Of a stretch of 6,484 bases of DNA, positions 1 through 5,755 are shown piece by piece. The notes beneath the pieces were generated by a model. That model did no database searches. It saw only the letters and a program-made list of their open reading frames with translations, and was not told the DNA's origin. How positions within the stretch are numbered: position 1 is the stretch's first letter; every line of letters begins with the position of its first letter. The stretch lies in assembly GCA_023132365.1 (NCBI GenBank), contig JAGLYJ010000064.1:1-6484 (forward strand), given 5' to 3'. A program made the position numbers and the translations under genes. The DNA comes from Mycoplasmatota bacterium. Lineage in GTDB: Bacteria; Bacillota_I; Bacilli_A; Izemoplasmatales; Hujiaoplasmataceae.

Positions 1-2
1 AA

Positions 3-602
3 CTCATTGGGTTTGATAAAGTGTTAATTAAAAATGGAGAAACTAAAACTATCAAATTCAAAGTAAATTCTGAGAGTTTTAACTATTATAATATCAAATT
101 GAATAAATTCACATGTGATGATGGGATATACAATCTTCAATTTTGTAAAAATGCTAGAAATATATTGATGGAGAAATCTATAGAAGTATCTTTAGGTAAT
201 GAATATGTTGAGACTATTTGGAACGACTTAGAATCATATGTGCCACTAAATGGTTTAACATTTAGTGATATAGAATACATGAAACTAATTAATAGGAAAA
301 TTGAGAAACAGCATCTGCAATATAAACGGCCATTTACTGTAAATAATAGTTTAGAAGATATTCAGAGAACATTTATAGGCAAAATATTTGCATCTCAGTT
401 GGAAAAGAAAGCAAAACTTAACGCACAGAAACAAGGTGAAGAGTATGCTGAGTCAATGTTAGACTTCATTAAACAAATGCCACTTAGAGCCTTGGCCTTG
501 CTGTCTAGGGGTGAATTGAAGCTTAAAACAGCACACATCTTAATTGAATTAATTAATTTTAGATTATTTAAAGTGCTTAAATATATATTAAAGAGGAATT
601 AA
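3..602 (+). CDS. GH3 beta-glucosidase-type glycoside hydrolase, C-terminal part (5' end outside window)
   Basis: The frame is open to the left edge, so this is the last 199 codons of a longer gene. The GTG at 21 is an internal valine, not a start: the codons before it read LIGFDK, giving LIGFDKVLIKNGETKTIKF, the typical beginning of the fibronectin III-like domain that closes many GH3 beta-glucosidases and xylosidases. That domain covers roughly residues 1-65. It is followed by a mostly helical tail (about residues 110-199) with FIGKIF and MPLRALALLSRGEL, a tail I recognise from memory in GH3 enzymes of Bacillota. The catalytic barrel and the nucleophile Asp lie outside the window, so substrate and activity cannot be judged; beta-glucosidase is inferred from the family. 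No signal peptide can be assessed. The gene ends with TAA two bases before the GH13 gene, whose ribosome binding site lies inside this coding end, so the two are very probably co-transcribed. Confidence 0.85.
   Translation, partial: LIGFDKVLIKNGETKTIKFKVNSESFNYYNIKLNKFTCDDGIYNLQFCKNARNILMEKSIEVSLGNEYVETIWNDLESYVPLNGLTFSDIEYMKLINRKIEKQHLQYKRPFTVNNSLEDIQRTFIGKIFASQLEKKAKLNAQKQGEEYAESMLDFIKQMPLRALALLSRGELKLKTAHILIELINFRLFKVLKYILKRN
591..598 (+). promoter_or_regulatory. Ribosome binding site of the GH13 gene, inside the GH3 coding end
   Basis: AAGAGGAA lies 6 bases before the ATG at 605 and overlaps the last codons of the GH3 gene. This placement supports the ATG at 605 as the start and suggests translational coupling between the two glycosidases. 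Confidence 0.7.
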
Positions 603-604
603 AC

Positions 605-2227
605 ATGAAAAAAACCTGGTATAAGGAAGAGTTCGTTTACCAAATCTATCCTAGAAGTTTCTATGATTCTAATAATGATGGAATTGGTGACATAAAAGGT
701 ATAATTGAAAAAATCCCTTATCTTAAAGAATTAGGAATAGGGATTATTTGGTTATCACCTGTATATAAATCACCAATGGAAGATAATGGTTATGATATTT
801 CTGATTATTTGGACATCGCTGAGGAATTTGGTACTTTGTCTGATATTAAGTTGCTAATAAAGGAACTTCACAAAGCAAAAATAAAATTAGTAATGGATTT
901 AGTTGTAAATCATACATCAAGTGAACATCTGTGGTTTAAGAAATCAATTAAGAAACAAGGAAAGTACAAGGATTACTACCATTGGGAAAAAGAGAAAGTG
1001 AATTGGACTAGTTTCTTCGGTGGTGAAGCTTGGTCTTTCAATGGAGAAAGAGAAGAATATTATCTTCATCTTTTCGCAAAAGGACAACCAGATTTAAATT
1101 GGGATAATCCTGATGTAAGAGATGAAGTCAAAAATATTATCAAATTCTGGTTAGACAAGGGAGTTGATGGTTTCAGATGTGATGTAATAAACCTGATTGC
1201 CAAGAATAACAAACACCCTAATGGAAAACCTAGTTTGATACTTAAAGGTAAGGAACATTATCTAAGCCATCCTAATTTACATAAATACTTACATGAAATA
1301 TATCGAGATGTATTATCTAAATATGATTGCTTCACGGTTGGAGAAACCGTGTTTGTCAATCCTGAAGTTGCTAGTTTGTTAACAGCTCCAAATAGAAAAG
1401 AATTAAGTATGGTTTTCCAATTTGATCATATGGCAGCTGACAATCACTATGTTAAATGGTTTATGAAGAAATTCAAATCTATCAACCTGAAAAAATCTTT
1501 AAGTAAATGGCAAAATAAACTTAATGGAAAAGGCTGGAATACGCTATATCTAGAAAATCATGATCAGTCTAGAAGTATCAATAGATTTGGTTCATTAGAA
1601 TATCATTATGAATCTGCCACTATGCTAGCAACTATGTTATATTTCCAGCAAGGAACTCCGTTTATATATCAAGGTCAAGAGATTGGAATGACTAATGTAA
1701 GTTATGAACATTTAGATGACTATCAGGATATTGAAACTCATAACATCTATGCAATGGGTCGCAAATTATTAATGAGTCACAAACGCATGATGAAGAAAAT
1801 TAAAATGATGTCTAGAGACAATGCTAGGACACCTATGCAGTGGAATGACTCAAAACATGCAGGGTTTTCTACTCATAAGCCTTGGATAAAAACAAATCCA
1901 AATTACAAGAATATAAACGTTCAGAAATCAATTGATGATGAAAATTCTATCTTTCAATATTATCGAGAAGTTATTTCCTTAAGAAAGAAACACCCAATTA
2001 TTGTTTATGGAGCTTATCAAGATATCAACTTCCGCAATAAAAAATTATATAGCTATAGAAGATATAACAATACTGAAGAGCTTGTGGTTTTATGCAATTT
2101 CTCTGATAAAGAATATTCATTGAAACAGAATAAGCATCTAAATTATGCATTAATACTTTCAAATTATAAAGATAATAATGCTTTACTGTTAAAACCATAT
2201 GAAGCTAGAGTATATTTGAAAAAATAA
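605..2227 (+). CDS. GH13 alpha-glucosidase (oligo-1,6-glucosidase type, GH13_31-like)
   Basis: A complete 540-residue retaining alpha-glucosidase that should release glucose from short alpha-glucosides such as isomaltose or maltose. No signal peptide is present (start MKKTWYKEEF), so it acts in the cytoplasm on imported sugars. The (beta/alpha)8 barrel starts with YQIYPRSF (12-19) and a metal-binding loop DSNNDGIGD (21-29). Conserved regions follow: DLVVNH (98-103), QPDLNW (161-166), GFRCD with nucleophile D193, VGET with acid/base E247, and ENHDQ with D320 as transition-state aspartate. All three catalytic carboxylates are intact. The domain B insertion and the C-terminal beta domain (about 465-540) are present, and the length matches the family. 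V194 directly after the nucleophile is the residue linked in this family to alpha-1,6 activity, against Thr in maltases. B. subtilis MalL is a good model, but trehalose-6-phosphate hydrolase is a close relative and specificity cannot be fixed from sequence alone. Confidence 0.9.
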   Translation: MKKTWYKEEFVYQIYPRSFYDSNNDGIGDIKGIIEKIPYLKELGIGIIWLSPVYKSPMEDNGYDISDYLDIAEEFGTLSDIKLLIKELHKAKIKLVMDLVVNHTSSEHLWFKKSIKKQGKYKDYYHWEKEKVNWTSFFGGEAWSFNGEREEYYLHLFAKGQPDLNWDNPDVRDEVKNIIKFWLDKGVDGFRCDVINLIAKNNKHPNGKPSLILKGKEHYLSHPNLHKYLHEIYRDVLSKYDCFTVGETVFVNPEVASLLTAPNRKELSMVFQFDHMAADNHYVKWFMKKFKSINLKKSLSKWQNKLNGKGWNTLYLENHDQSRSINRFGSLEYHYESATMLATMLYFQQGTPFIYQGQEIGMTNVSYEHLDDYQDIETHNIYAMGRKLLMSHKRMMKKIKMMSRDNARTPMQWNDSKHAGFSTHKPWIKTNPNYKNINVQKSIDDENSIFQYYREVISLRKKHPIIVYGAYQDINFRNKKLYSYRRYNNTEELVVLCNFSDKEYSLKQNKHLNYALILSNYKDNNALLLKPYEARVYLKK

Positions 2228-2264
2228 AAGTAATCTTACTATTTACTCCATGATATCTATAAAT

Positions 2265-2301
2265 AAAAAGTTTAGTTTTTATTATTAACTAAACTTTTTT
2301 T
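2265..2301. terminator. Rho-independent terminator, probably bidirectional
   Basis: AAAAAGTTTAGTT (2265-2277) pairs perfectly over 13 bp with AACTAAACTTTTT (2287-2299), around a 9-base loop. A T run follows on the plus strand. On the minus strand the left arm also ends in Ts. It sits 38 bases after the GH13 stop and 24 bases beyond the stop of the convergent flavoprotein gene, so it can end both transcripts. Confidence 0.85.
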
Positions 2302-2324
2302 ATAATTATTTTTATTGTATTTTT

Positions 2325-3677
2325 CTAGGCTCTATCTAATTTAACTAAAGCCATTTCTGCCGCATTAACCAATTGATAAGCTATAGGAGAAGCTGTTAAA
2401 GCTGGATGCGTTCCAGCTTGGAACATAACAATTTCTTCCGCTGTCATCCCTTTTGAAATAAAGGCACTAATTGCATTAATTAATTCTCCTGCTGAATATG
2501 CACCATATAATTCTCCACCAATGATTTTCTGACTAGCTACTTCAAAAATAAGCTTAACTCTAAGTTTAGCTGCCCCAGGCATACCACCAGGATGTCTATT
2601 TACTGATTCAGCAACACCTGTTACAACATCACAACATTTTAATGTAGCTACAGATTCAGTAATACCAGCTGCAGCAAATGCATTATTTCCTAATGAAGTT
2701 GAGAAACACCCAACAACACCTCGGTTATATCTTCTAATTTTATATAGATTGATTCCGGCAATTCTAGCTTCCATTGTAGCAATTGAAGCTAGTTTTAATT
2801 GAGAAGGCGTCCCATCAAAAAATGAAAATTTATCAGTACAGTCTCCACAGGCAAAAATATTCTCATCAACAGTTTTTTGATATTTGTTAACTTTAATACC
2901 CTTGGTAGGTCCTAAATCAAGTCCGGCTGAAACTGCTAAATCAGTATTTGGAATTGCTCCTATACCTAAAATAACTAAATCAGCTTTAATTTCTTTTCCA
3001 CTTGCAAGTTTAACTGAACTTACTTTACCATTTCCTTTGATTTCTACAACTTGTTCATTGAATAACAGATTAATATCCTGTTTCATTAAAGCGTCTTCAG
3101 CTAACAAACAAAACTCTTCATCATAAACTAATTTTAATATATGATTTTGCATCTCAATAATTGATACATTTAATTTCTTATTGTTTTTTTTACATTCTTC
3201 AGCCATTTCGGCACCGATAAATCCACCACCAATTACAACAATATCTTTTGATTTTTTTAATTGTTCTTGGATTATTTGTAAGTATTTTGCATCTTTGTTA
3301 ACAGGAAATACATTATCTAACCTTATCCCTTTAATAGGTGGAACTAATGGTTTTGATCCAGTAGCTAAAATAAGTCTATCATAACCGAAATCTTCACCTT
3401 TATCAGTTCTTATATATTTCTTTTGCCTATTAATTTCAGTAACTTTAGATATCACTAAGTCAAGATTGTTTCCTTCGCTAATTTTAGTAACTGGAATCAA
3501 ATTCTTCATTGGATCTAGAATAGTACCAAATACGTATGGTATACCACATGGGATTGGAATATATTCTACATCGCTAATAATACAGATGCTTTTATTAGGG
3601 TAATATTTTCTTGCCGTTGTTGCGGCCGGGATTCCAGCTGCACTTCCACCAACAACAATTATGTCATAATTTTTCAT
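2325..3677 (-). CDS. FAD-dependent pyridine nucleotide-disulfide oxidoreductase (CoA-disulfide reductase / NADH oxidase family)
   Basis: A complete 450-residue flavoenzyme of the single-cysteine branch of the disulfide reductase superfamily, which includes CoA-disulfide reductase, NADH oxidase, NADH peroxidase and persulfide reductase. It starts with an FAD-binding Rossmann fold (IIVVGGSAAG, 6-15). The redox cysteine is C44 in PIPCGIPY, a context like that of CoA-disulfide reductases and clostridial or archaeal NADH oxidases rather than the SFLSCG of streptococcal water-forming Nox. ATGSKP (105-110), the NAD(P)H fold VIGGGFIGAE (148-157) and the second FAD motif IFACGDC (274-280) follow, then the dimerisation domain (about 320-445). 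No rhodanese domain is fused at the C-terminus. It should be cytoplasmic and either reduce a low-molecular-weight disulfide such as CoA disulfide or oxidise NADH with oxygen. The ATG at 3677 is supported by AAAGGAGA just upstream. The gene is alone between two terminators with its own promoter. Confidence 0.88.
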   Translation of the reverse strand: MKNYDIIVVGGSAAGIPAATTARKYYPNKSICIISDVEYIPIPCGIPYVFGTILDPMKNLIPVTKISEGNNLDLVISKVTEINRQKKYIRTDKGEDFGYDRLILATGSKPLVPPIKGIRLDNVFPVNKDAKYLQIIQEQLKKSKDIVVIGGGFIGAEMAEECKKNNKKLNVSIIEMQNHILKLVYDEEFCLLAEDALMKQDINLLFNEQVVEIKGNGKVSSVKLASGKEIKADLVILGIGAIPNTDLAVSAGLDLGPTKGIKVNKYQKTVDENIFACGDCTDKFSFFDGTPSQLKLASIATMEARIAGINLYKIRRYNRGVVGCFSTSLGNNAFAAAGITESVATLKCCDVVTGVAESVNRHPGGMPGAAKLRVKLIFEVASQKIIGGELYGAYSAGELINAISAFISKGMTAEEIVMFQAGTHPALTASPIAYQLVNAAEMALVKLDRA

Positions 3678-3682
3678 TAAAT

Positions 3683-3690
3683 TCTCCTTT
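3683..3690 (-). promoter_or_regulatory. Ribosome binding site of the flavoprotein gene
   Basis: On the minus strand AAAGGAGA lies 5 bases before the ATG whose first base is at 3677, a strong Shine-Dalgarno match that fixes this start. Confidence 0.75.
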
Positions 3691-3715
3691 GATTTTATTG
3701 ATGTAATTCAATAAT

Positions 3716-3744
3716 ATAATACATAAATTAATGACATAAGTCAA
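3716..3744 (-). promoter_or_regulatory. Sigma-A promoter of the flavoprotein gene
   Basis: Read on the minus strand, TTGACT (3744-3739) and TATTAT (3721-3716) are separated by exactly 17 bases. Each differs from the sigma-A consensus at one position. The expected transcript starts near 3709, giving a leader of about 30 bases that contains the ribosome binding site. It lies just downstream of the terminator of the preceding minus-strand gene, so the flavoprotein gene is its own transcription unit. Confidence 0.75.
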
Positions 3745-3745
3745 T
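3730..3745 (-). promoter_or_regulatory. Possible operator palindrome over the -35 box
   Basis: On the minus strand, ATTGAC TTAT GTCATT is an inverted repeat (TGAC/GTCA arms, 4-base spacer, with one mismatch further out) that includes the -35 hexamer. A dimeric repressor bound here would block RNA polymerase. The half-site spacing resembles Crp/Fnr-type sites, but no regulator is seen in the window, and one arm is constrained by the promoter itself, so chance cannot be excluded. Confidence 0.3.
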
Positions 3746-3767
3746 ATACACACCATAAATTGCTTTT

Positions 3768-3793
3768 AAAAAAAACATCCATTTGGATGTTTT
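3768..3793 (-). terminator. Rho-independent terminator of the alpha/beta hydrolase gene
   Basis: Read on the minus strand, AAAACATCC (3793-3785) pairs with GGATGTTTT (3780-3772) around a 4-base loop, and a run of eight Ts (3775-3768) continues from the stem into the tail. It begins 3 bases after the stop codon at 3797 and ends 24 bases before the -35 box of the flavoprotein gene, so it insulates the two minus-strand genes. Confidence 0.85.
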
Positions 3794-3796
3794 AAT

Positions 3797-4777
3797 TTAA
3801 TTTGTTATTTGAGAGTTTGATGAATACGTTTTTTTAATATTAAAAATAGGCTTAATTTCCTTTTTTAAAGTTTTATAGCACAGATCAAAATCTACCCTAA
3901 ATCCTTGTGCATGAAGTGAATTTTTAATAACAAGTAATTCCTTCTGTGTAGCTGGAGATATATTCAGAAGTGCTTCACCCATAGTAACAGGAACTACCCT
4001 GTCTAGTTCACCTTGAATTATCAAAAATGGTATTGTATTCTTCCTCATAGCTCTAATTGGCTTAATTTTATAAAACCAATAATTATGTTTAATATATATA
4101 ATTATATTTAACCCAAATAGAAATGGTTTAATTCCTTTTGATTGCTTTGCCTTTGTAATTGTTTTACTAATAGCTGTAAATCCTGAATCAAGCAGCAAAA
4201 ATTTAATGTTATTTTTGGGAATATCAAGTTCAGTGACCAGCATCGCAGAAGCTGACCCCATTGAAACCCCGTGAATAAGAATTTTTGAATCACTTCCATA
4301 ATTCCTAATAGCATACCCAATCCATTTTTTTAAATCATACTTCTCATAATGACCAAAAGACGTAAAATTACCTTCTGATTCACCATGCCCACGTAAATCA
4401 GTTAATAACACTTGAAATCCAAGTTCAGCATACATCTTACCAATAATAATCATATCAGTAGCTTTAGATTGATACCCATGAACTACTATAGCAACATTGT
4501 TTGATTTCTTATTATATGATGGTATATAATACCCATGAAGTTTCAAGCTATCATATGTCTTCACATAGATATCTTCTTTAGGAACTTCTTGGAACCATTG
4601 ATACGCACCTTTATAAAAATCTTCTTCATGATTAACCAAATTCACGTCAGAGTTTTTATCCTTAATCAACATTCTAAAATAAATATAGTATGAAATTCCA
4701 AAGTAGATTATTAATAAGAATGCAAAGATAATTCCAACTAATAAATAGGTATTAATACTTAAAAAAACTAATAACAT
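3797..4777 (-). CDS. Membrane-anchored alpha/beta hydrolase (serine hydrolase, YqkD/Bem46-like)
   Basis: A complete serine hydrolase of the alpha/beta fold, 326 residues from the chosen start. The first ATG of the frame (first base at 4795) has no ribosome binding site, whereas AAGGAAG lies 8 bases before the ATG at 4777. Residue numbers below count from the longer form. A hydrophobic stretch at about 7-40 followed by RMLIKDK looks like a single N-terminal membrane anchor with no signal peptidase site. The fold shows HGY (106-108, oxyanion region), DLRGHGES (133-140), the nucleophile elbow GVSMG (176-180, S178), GELDRVVP with D265, and SLHAQG with H295, so the triad S178-D265-H295 is complete. 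A hydrophobic insert (about 222-245) may be a lid. Members of this group are mostly annotated as esterases or uncharacterised hydrolases; the substrate is unknown. If the C-terminal part is outside, which the anchor alone cannot decide, it could act on surface or imported esters. The gene stands alone. Confidence 0.85.
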   Translation of the reverse strand: MLLVFLSINTYLLVGIIFAFLLIIYFGISYYIYFRMLIKDKNSDVNLVNHEEDFYKGAYQWFQEVPKEDIYVKTYDSLKLHGYYIPSYNKKSNNVAIVVHGYQSKATDMIIIGKMYAELGFQVLLTDLRGHGESEGNFTSFGHYEKYDLKKWIGYAIRNYGSDSKILIHGVSMGSASAMLVTELDIPKNNIKFLLLDSGFTAISKTITKAKQSKGIKPFLFGLNIIIYIKHNYWFYKIKPIRAMRKNTIPFLIIQGELDRVVPVTMGEALLNISPATQKELLVIKNSLHAQGFRVDFDLCYKTLKKEIKPIFNIKKTYSSNSQITN

Positions 4778-4785
4778 AATAAGCA

Positions 4786-4792
4786 CTTCCTT
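4786..4792 (-). promoter_or_regulatory. Ribosome binding site deciding the hydrolase start
   Basis: On the minus strand AAGGAAG lies 8 bases before the ATG beginning at 4777. The upstream in-frame ATG at 4795 is preceded only by AT-rich sequence without a purine-rich box, and the site itself would be codons 2-4 of that longer frame. Confidence 0.6.
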
Positions 4793-4885
4793 CATGAATA
4801 TTTTATCATAAAAAGGTCTTTTTTTAGAATATTAATGTAATTATTCAAACAAACTTCAAAACGACTGAATTTCGGAATGTTTTTA

Positions 4886-4914
4886 TTGACATAACTTGAA
4901 TATTTGTGTATAAT
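4886..4914 (+). promoter_or_regulatory. Consensus sigma-A promoter of rplU-rpmA
   Basis: TTGACA (4886-4891) and TATAAT (4909-4914) both match the consensus exactly and are separated by 17 bases, the ideal spacing. Transcription should begin near 4921, leaving about 90 bases of leader before rplU. Such strength fits a ribosomal protein operon. Confidence 0.92.
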
Positions 4915-4920
4915 ACTTTC

Positions 4921-5004
4921 GTATGATTTGCATACCGCTCACACTTGGTTTTAAAAACTATTATAGTTACCAAAACATGGCGAGTCTTAAATAAAGAGGA
5001 GGTG
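4921..5004 (+). ncRNA. Probable L21 leader (structured 5' UTR of rplU)
   Basis: The leader between the promoter and the rplU start can fold. GTATG/CATAC (4921-4935) forms a hairpin at the very 5' end, and AACTA/TAGTT (4956-4968) a small inner hairpin. GTTTT (4948-4952) can pair with AAAAC (4972-4976), enclosing the inner hairpin, with CTC/GAG (4938-4940 with 4982-4984) further out. An RNA motif called the L21 leader is known upstream of rplU in low-GC Gram-positive bacteria and is thought to let L21 control its own operon. Position and overall form agree; assignment is from memory without a covariance search. Confidence 0.6.
4997..5004 (+). promoter_or_regulatory. Strong ribosome binding site of rplU
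   Basis: AGGAGGTG is a perfect anti-16S match 6 bases before the ATG at 5011. It decides the start of rplU against the longer open frame that begins with TTG at 4945 inside the leader. Confidence 0.85.
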
Positions 5005-5010
5005 CACTAT

Positions 5011-5322
5011 ATGTACGCAGTTATTGAAACAGGTGGAAAACAAGTTAAAGTTGAAGTTGGTCAAGAAATCTATATTGAAAAACTTGAAGTTGAAGCTGCC
5101 GCTGATTATACTTTTGATAAAGTATTAATGATTGGTGGAAGTAAAACAAAAATTGGGAAACCATATGTTAAAAATGCAAGCGTTACTGCTAATGTTGTGA
5201 AACATGGTAGAGGTCCAAAAATTATAATCTATAAATATTTGGCTAAGAAACATTACCATAAGAAAAACGGTCATAGACAAGCCTATACAAAACTTAGCAT
5301 TACTGCTATTAATGTCGAATAA
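5011..5322 (+). CDS. rplU: 50S ribosomal protein L21
   Basis: A complete 103-residue L21 (bL21), which binds 23S rRNA in the large ribosomal subunit. The start MYAVIETGGKQVKV is the classic L21 N-terminus, and the family signature IYKYLAKKHYHKKNGHRQ (73-90) followed by AYT lies near the C-terminus. Length equals the usual 102-104 residues. The start at 5011 is chosen because of the perfect ribosome binding site before it and because homologues begin with this M(Y/F)A-type sequence; the 22 codons upstream in the same frame belong to the leader. It is the first gene of a two-gene operon with rpmA, 28 bases ahead, under a consensus promoter and a structured leader through which L21 may regulate itself. 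In most Bacillota the protease gene prp/ysxB separates rplU from rpmA; here there is no room for it. Confidence 0.97.
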   Translation: MYAVIETGGKQVKVEVGQEIYIEKLEVEAAADYTFDKVLMIGGSKTKIGKPYVKNASVTANVVKHGRGPKIIIYKYLAKKHYHKKNGHRQAYTKLSITAINVE

Positions 5323-5337
5323 ATAAAATACAAATTT

Positions 5338-5344
5338 GGAGGTG
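5338..5344 (+). promoter_or_regulatory. Ribosome binding site of rpmA selecting the GTG start
   Basis: GGAGGTG lies 6 bases before the GTG at 5351, ideal spacing. The alternative start, the in-frame ATG at 5381, is 36 bases further from this box and has no box of its own. The sequence therefore favours an L27 made with an N-terminal extension. Confidence 0.75.
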
Positions 5345-5350
5345 TTTTAA

Positions 5351-5638
5351 GTGATACTTAATTTAAATATACTAGAATGCATGGCTTCCAAAAAGGGTGT
5401 AGGATCGACTAGAAATGGTCGTGATTCTGTAGGTCGCCGTTTAGGAGCTAAACTATCTGATGGACAATACTGTACAGCAGGTTCAATCATTTATCGTCAA
5501 AGAGGAACAAAAGTTCATCCTGGTGAAAATGTAGGAATTGGTAGAGATGATACATTATTTTCTAAAATCGATGGAATCGTAAAATACGAAAGAGTCGGAA
5601 AAGATAGAAAAAAAGCAAGCGTTTATCCGCAAGTATAA
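5351..5638 (+). CDS. rpmA: 50S ribosomal protein L27 with atypical N-terminal extension
   Basis: A 95-residue L27 (bL27), whose N-terminus reaches into the peptidyl transferase centre of the ribosome. The core begins at A12 (ASKKGVGSTRNGRDS) and contains GSIIYRQRGTKVHPGENVG (44-62), the family signature. Eleven residues, MILNLNILECM, precede the core. In Bacillota, Mollicutes and relatives L27 is made with a short extension, typically ending QFF before A(S/H)KK, that the cysteine protease Prp removes. Here the first half (LNLN) resembles such extensions but the residues next to the cleavage site are LECM. The GTG start at 5351 has an excellent ribosome binding site; the ATG at 5381, coding for M11, would give an E. 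coli-like L27 starting MASKKG but lacks one. No prp gene lies between rplU and rpmA. A terminator follows directly, so the operon ends here and obg is not attached. Confidence 0.95.
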   Translation: MILNLNILECMASKKGVGSTRNGRDSVGRRLGAKLSDGQYCTAGSIIYRQRGTKVHPGENVGIGRDDTLFSKIDGIVKYERVGKDRKKASVYPQV

Positions 5639-5644
5639 TAATTC

Positions 5645-5668
5645 AGCAGGTATTTACCTGCTTTTTTT
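5645..5668 (+). terminator. Rho-independent terminator of the rplU-rpmA operon
   Basis: AGCAGGT (5645-5651) pairs with ACCTGCT (5656-5662) around ATTT, followed by a run of Ts to 5668. It begins 7 bases after the rpmA stop. The stem is the most GC-rich one in the window. Confidence 0.93.
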
Positions 5669-5702
5669 ATGCTCTTATATTTTTGTATATAACTGTAATA
5701 GA

Positions 5703-5731
5703 TTGAAAATAGAATAAATATATATTATAAT
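5703..5731 (+). promoter_or_regulatory. Probable sigma-A promoter of galK
   Basis: TTGAAA (5703-5708) and TATAAT (5726-5731) are 17 bases apart. The -10 box is perfect and the -35 box has one mismatch. Transcription should start near 5738, giving a leader of under 20 bases. AGGAGG (5746-5751) precedes the ATG by 4 bases, slightly close but strong. The AT-rich surroundings make chance matches more likely, yet the promoter is needed here because a terminator lies just upstream. Confidence 0.7.
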
Positions 5732-5755
5732 TTATACAAGTGTTTAGGAGGCAAT

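Noticed and set aside
21..23. GTG as start codon of a separate 193-residue protein
   Set aside because: The frame stays open to the window edge, and the codons before GTG continue the GH3 fibronectin III-like motif (LIGFDKV). It is an internal valine of a truncated gene.
605..2227. Trehalose-6-phosphate hydrolase (treC/treA) as the identity of the GH13 gene
   Set aside because: The fold is shared, but the ENHDQ region and the absence of a trehalose PTS or treR neighbour within the window do not support it; it stays a lesser alternative.
2884..3384. Two plus-strand open frames (2884-3126 and 3181-3384)
   Set aside because: They lie antisense inside the well-supported flavoprotein gene, show no recognisable protein motif and have no ribosome binding site; they are shadows.
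4108..4320. 70-residue minus-strand frame inside the hydrolase gene
   Set aside because: It is an out-of-frame shadow of the alpha/beta hydrolase, covering the nucleophile region in another frame.
4796..4860. Minus-strand promoter for the alpha/beta hydrolase
   Set aside because: TTGAAG/TTGAAT-like and TATGAT-like hexamers occur in this AT-rich stretch, but no pair has good match and good spacing together, so I do not assign one.
4945..5010. N-terminal extension of L21 starting at TTG 4945
   Set aside because: This stretch is the structured leader and contains the perfect rplU ribosome binding site; the known L21 N-terminus starts at 5011.
5683..5739. Inverted arms TTGTATA and TATACAA flanking the galK promoter, as operator half-sites
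   Set aside because: The arms are only 7 bp, AT-rich and 43 bases apart, so they are expected by chance in this composition.
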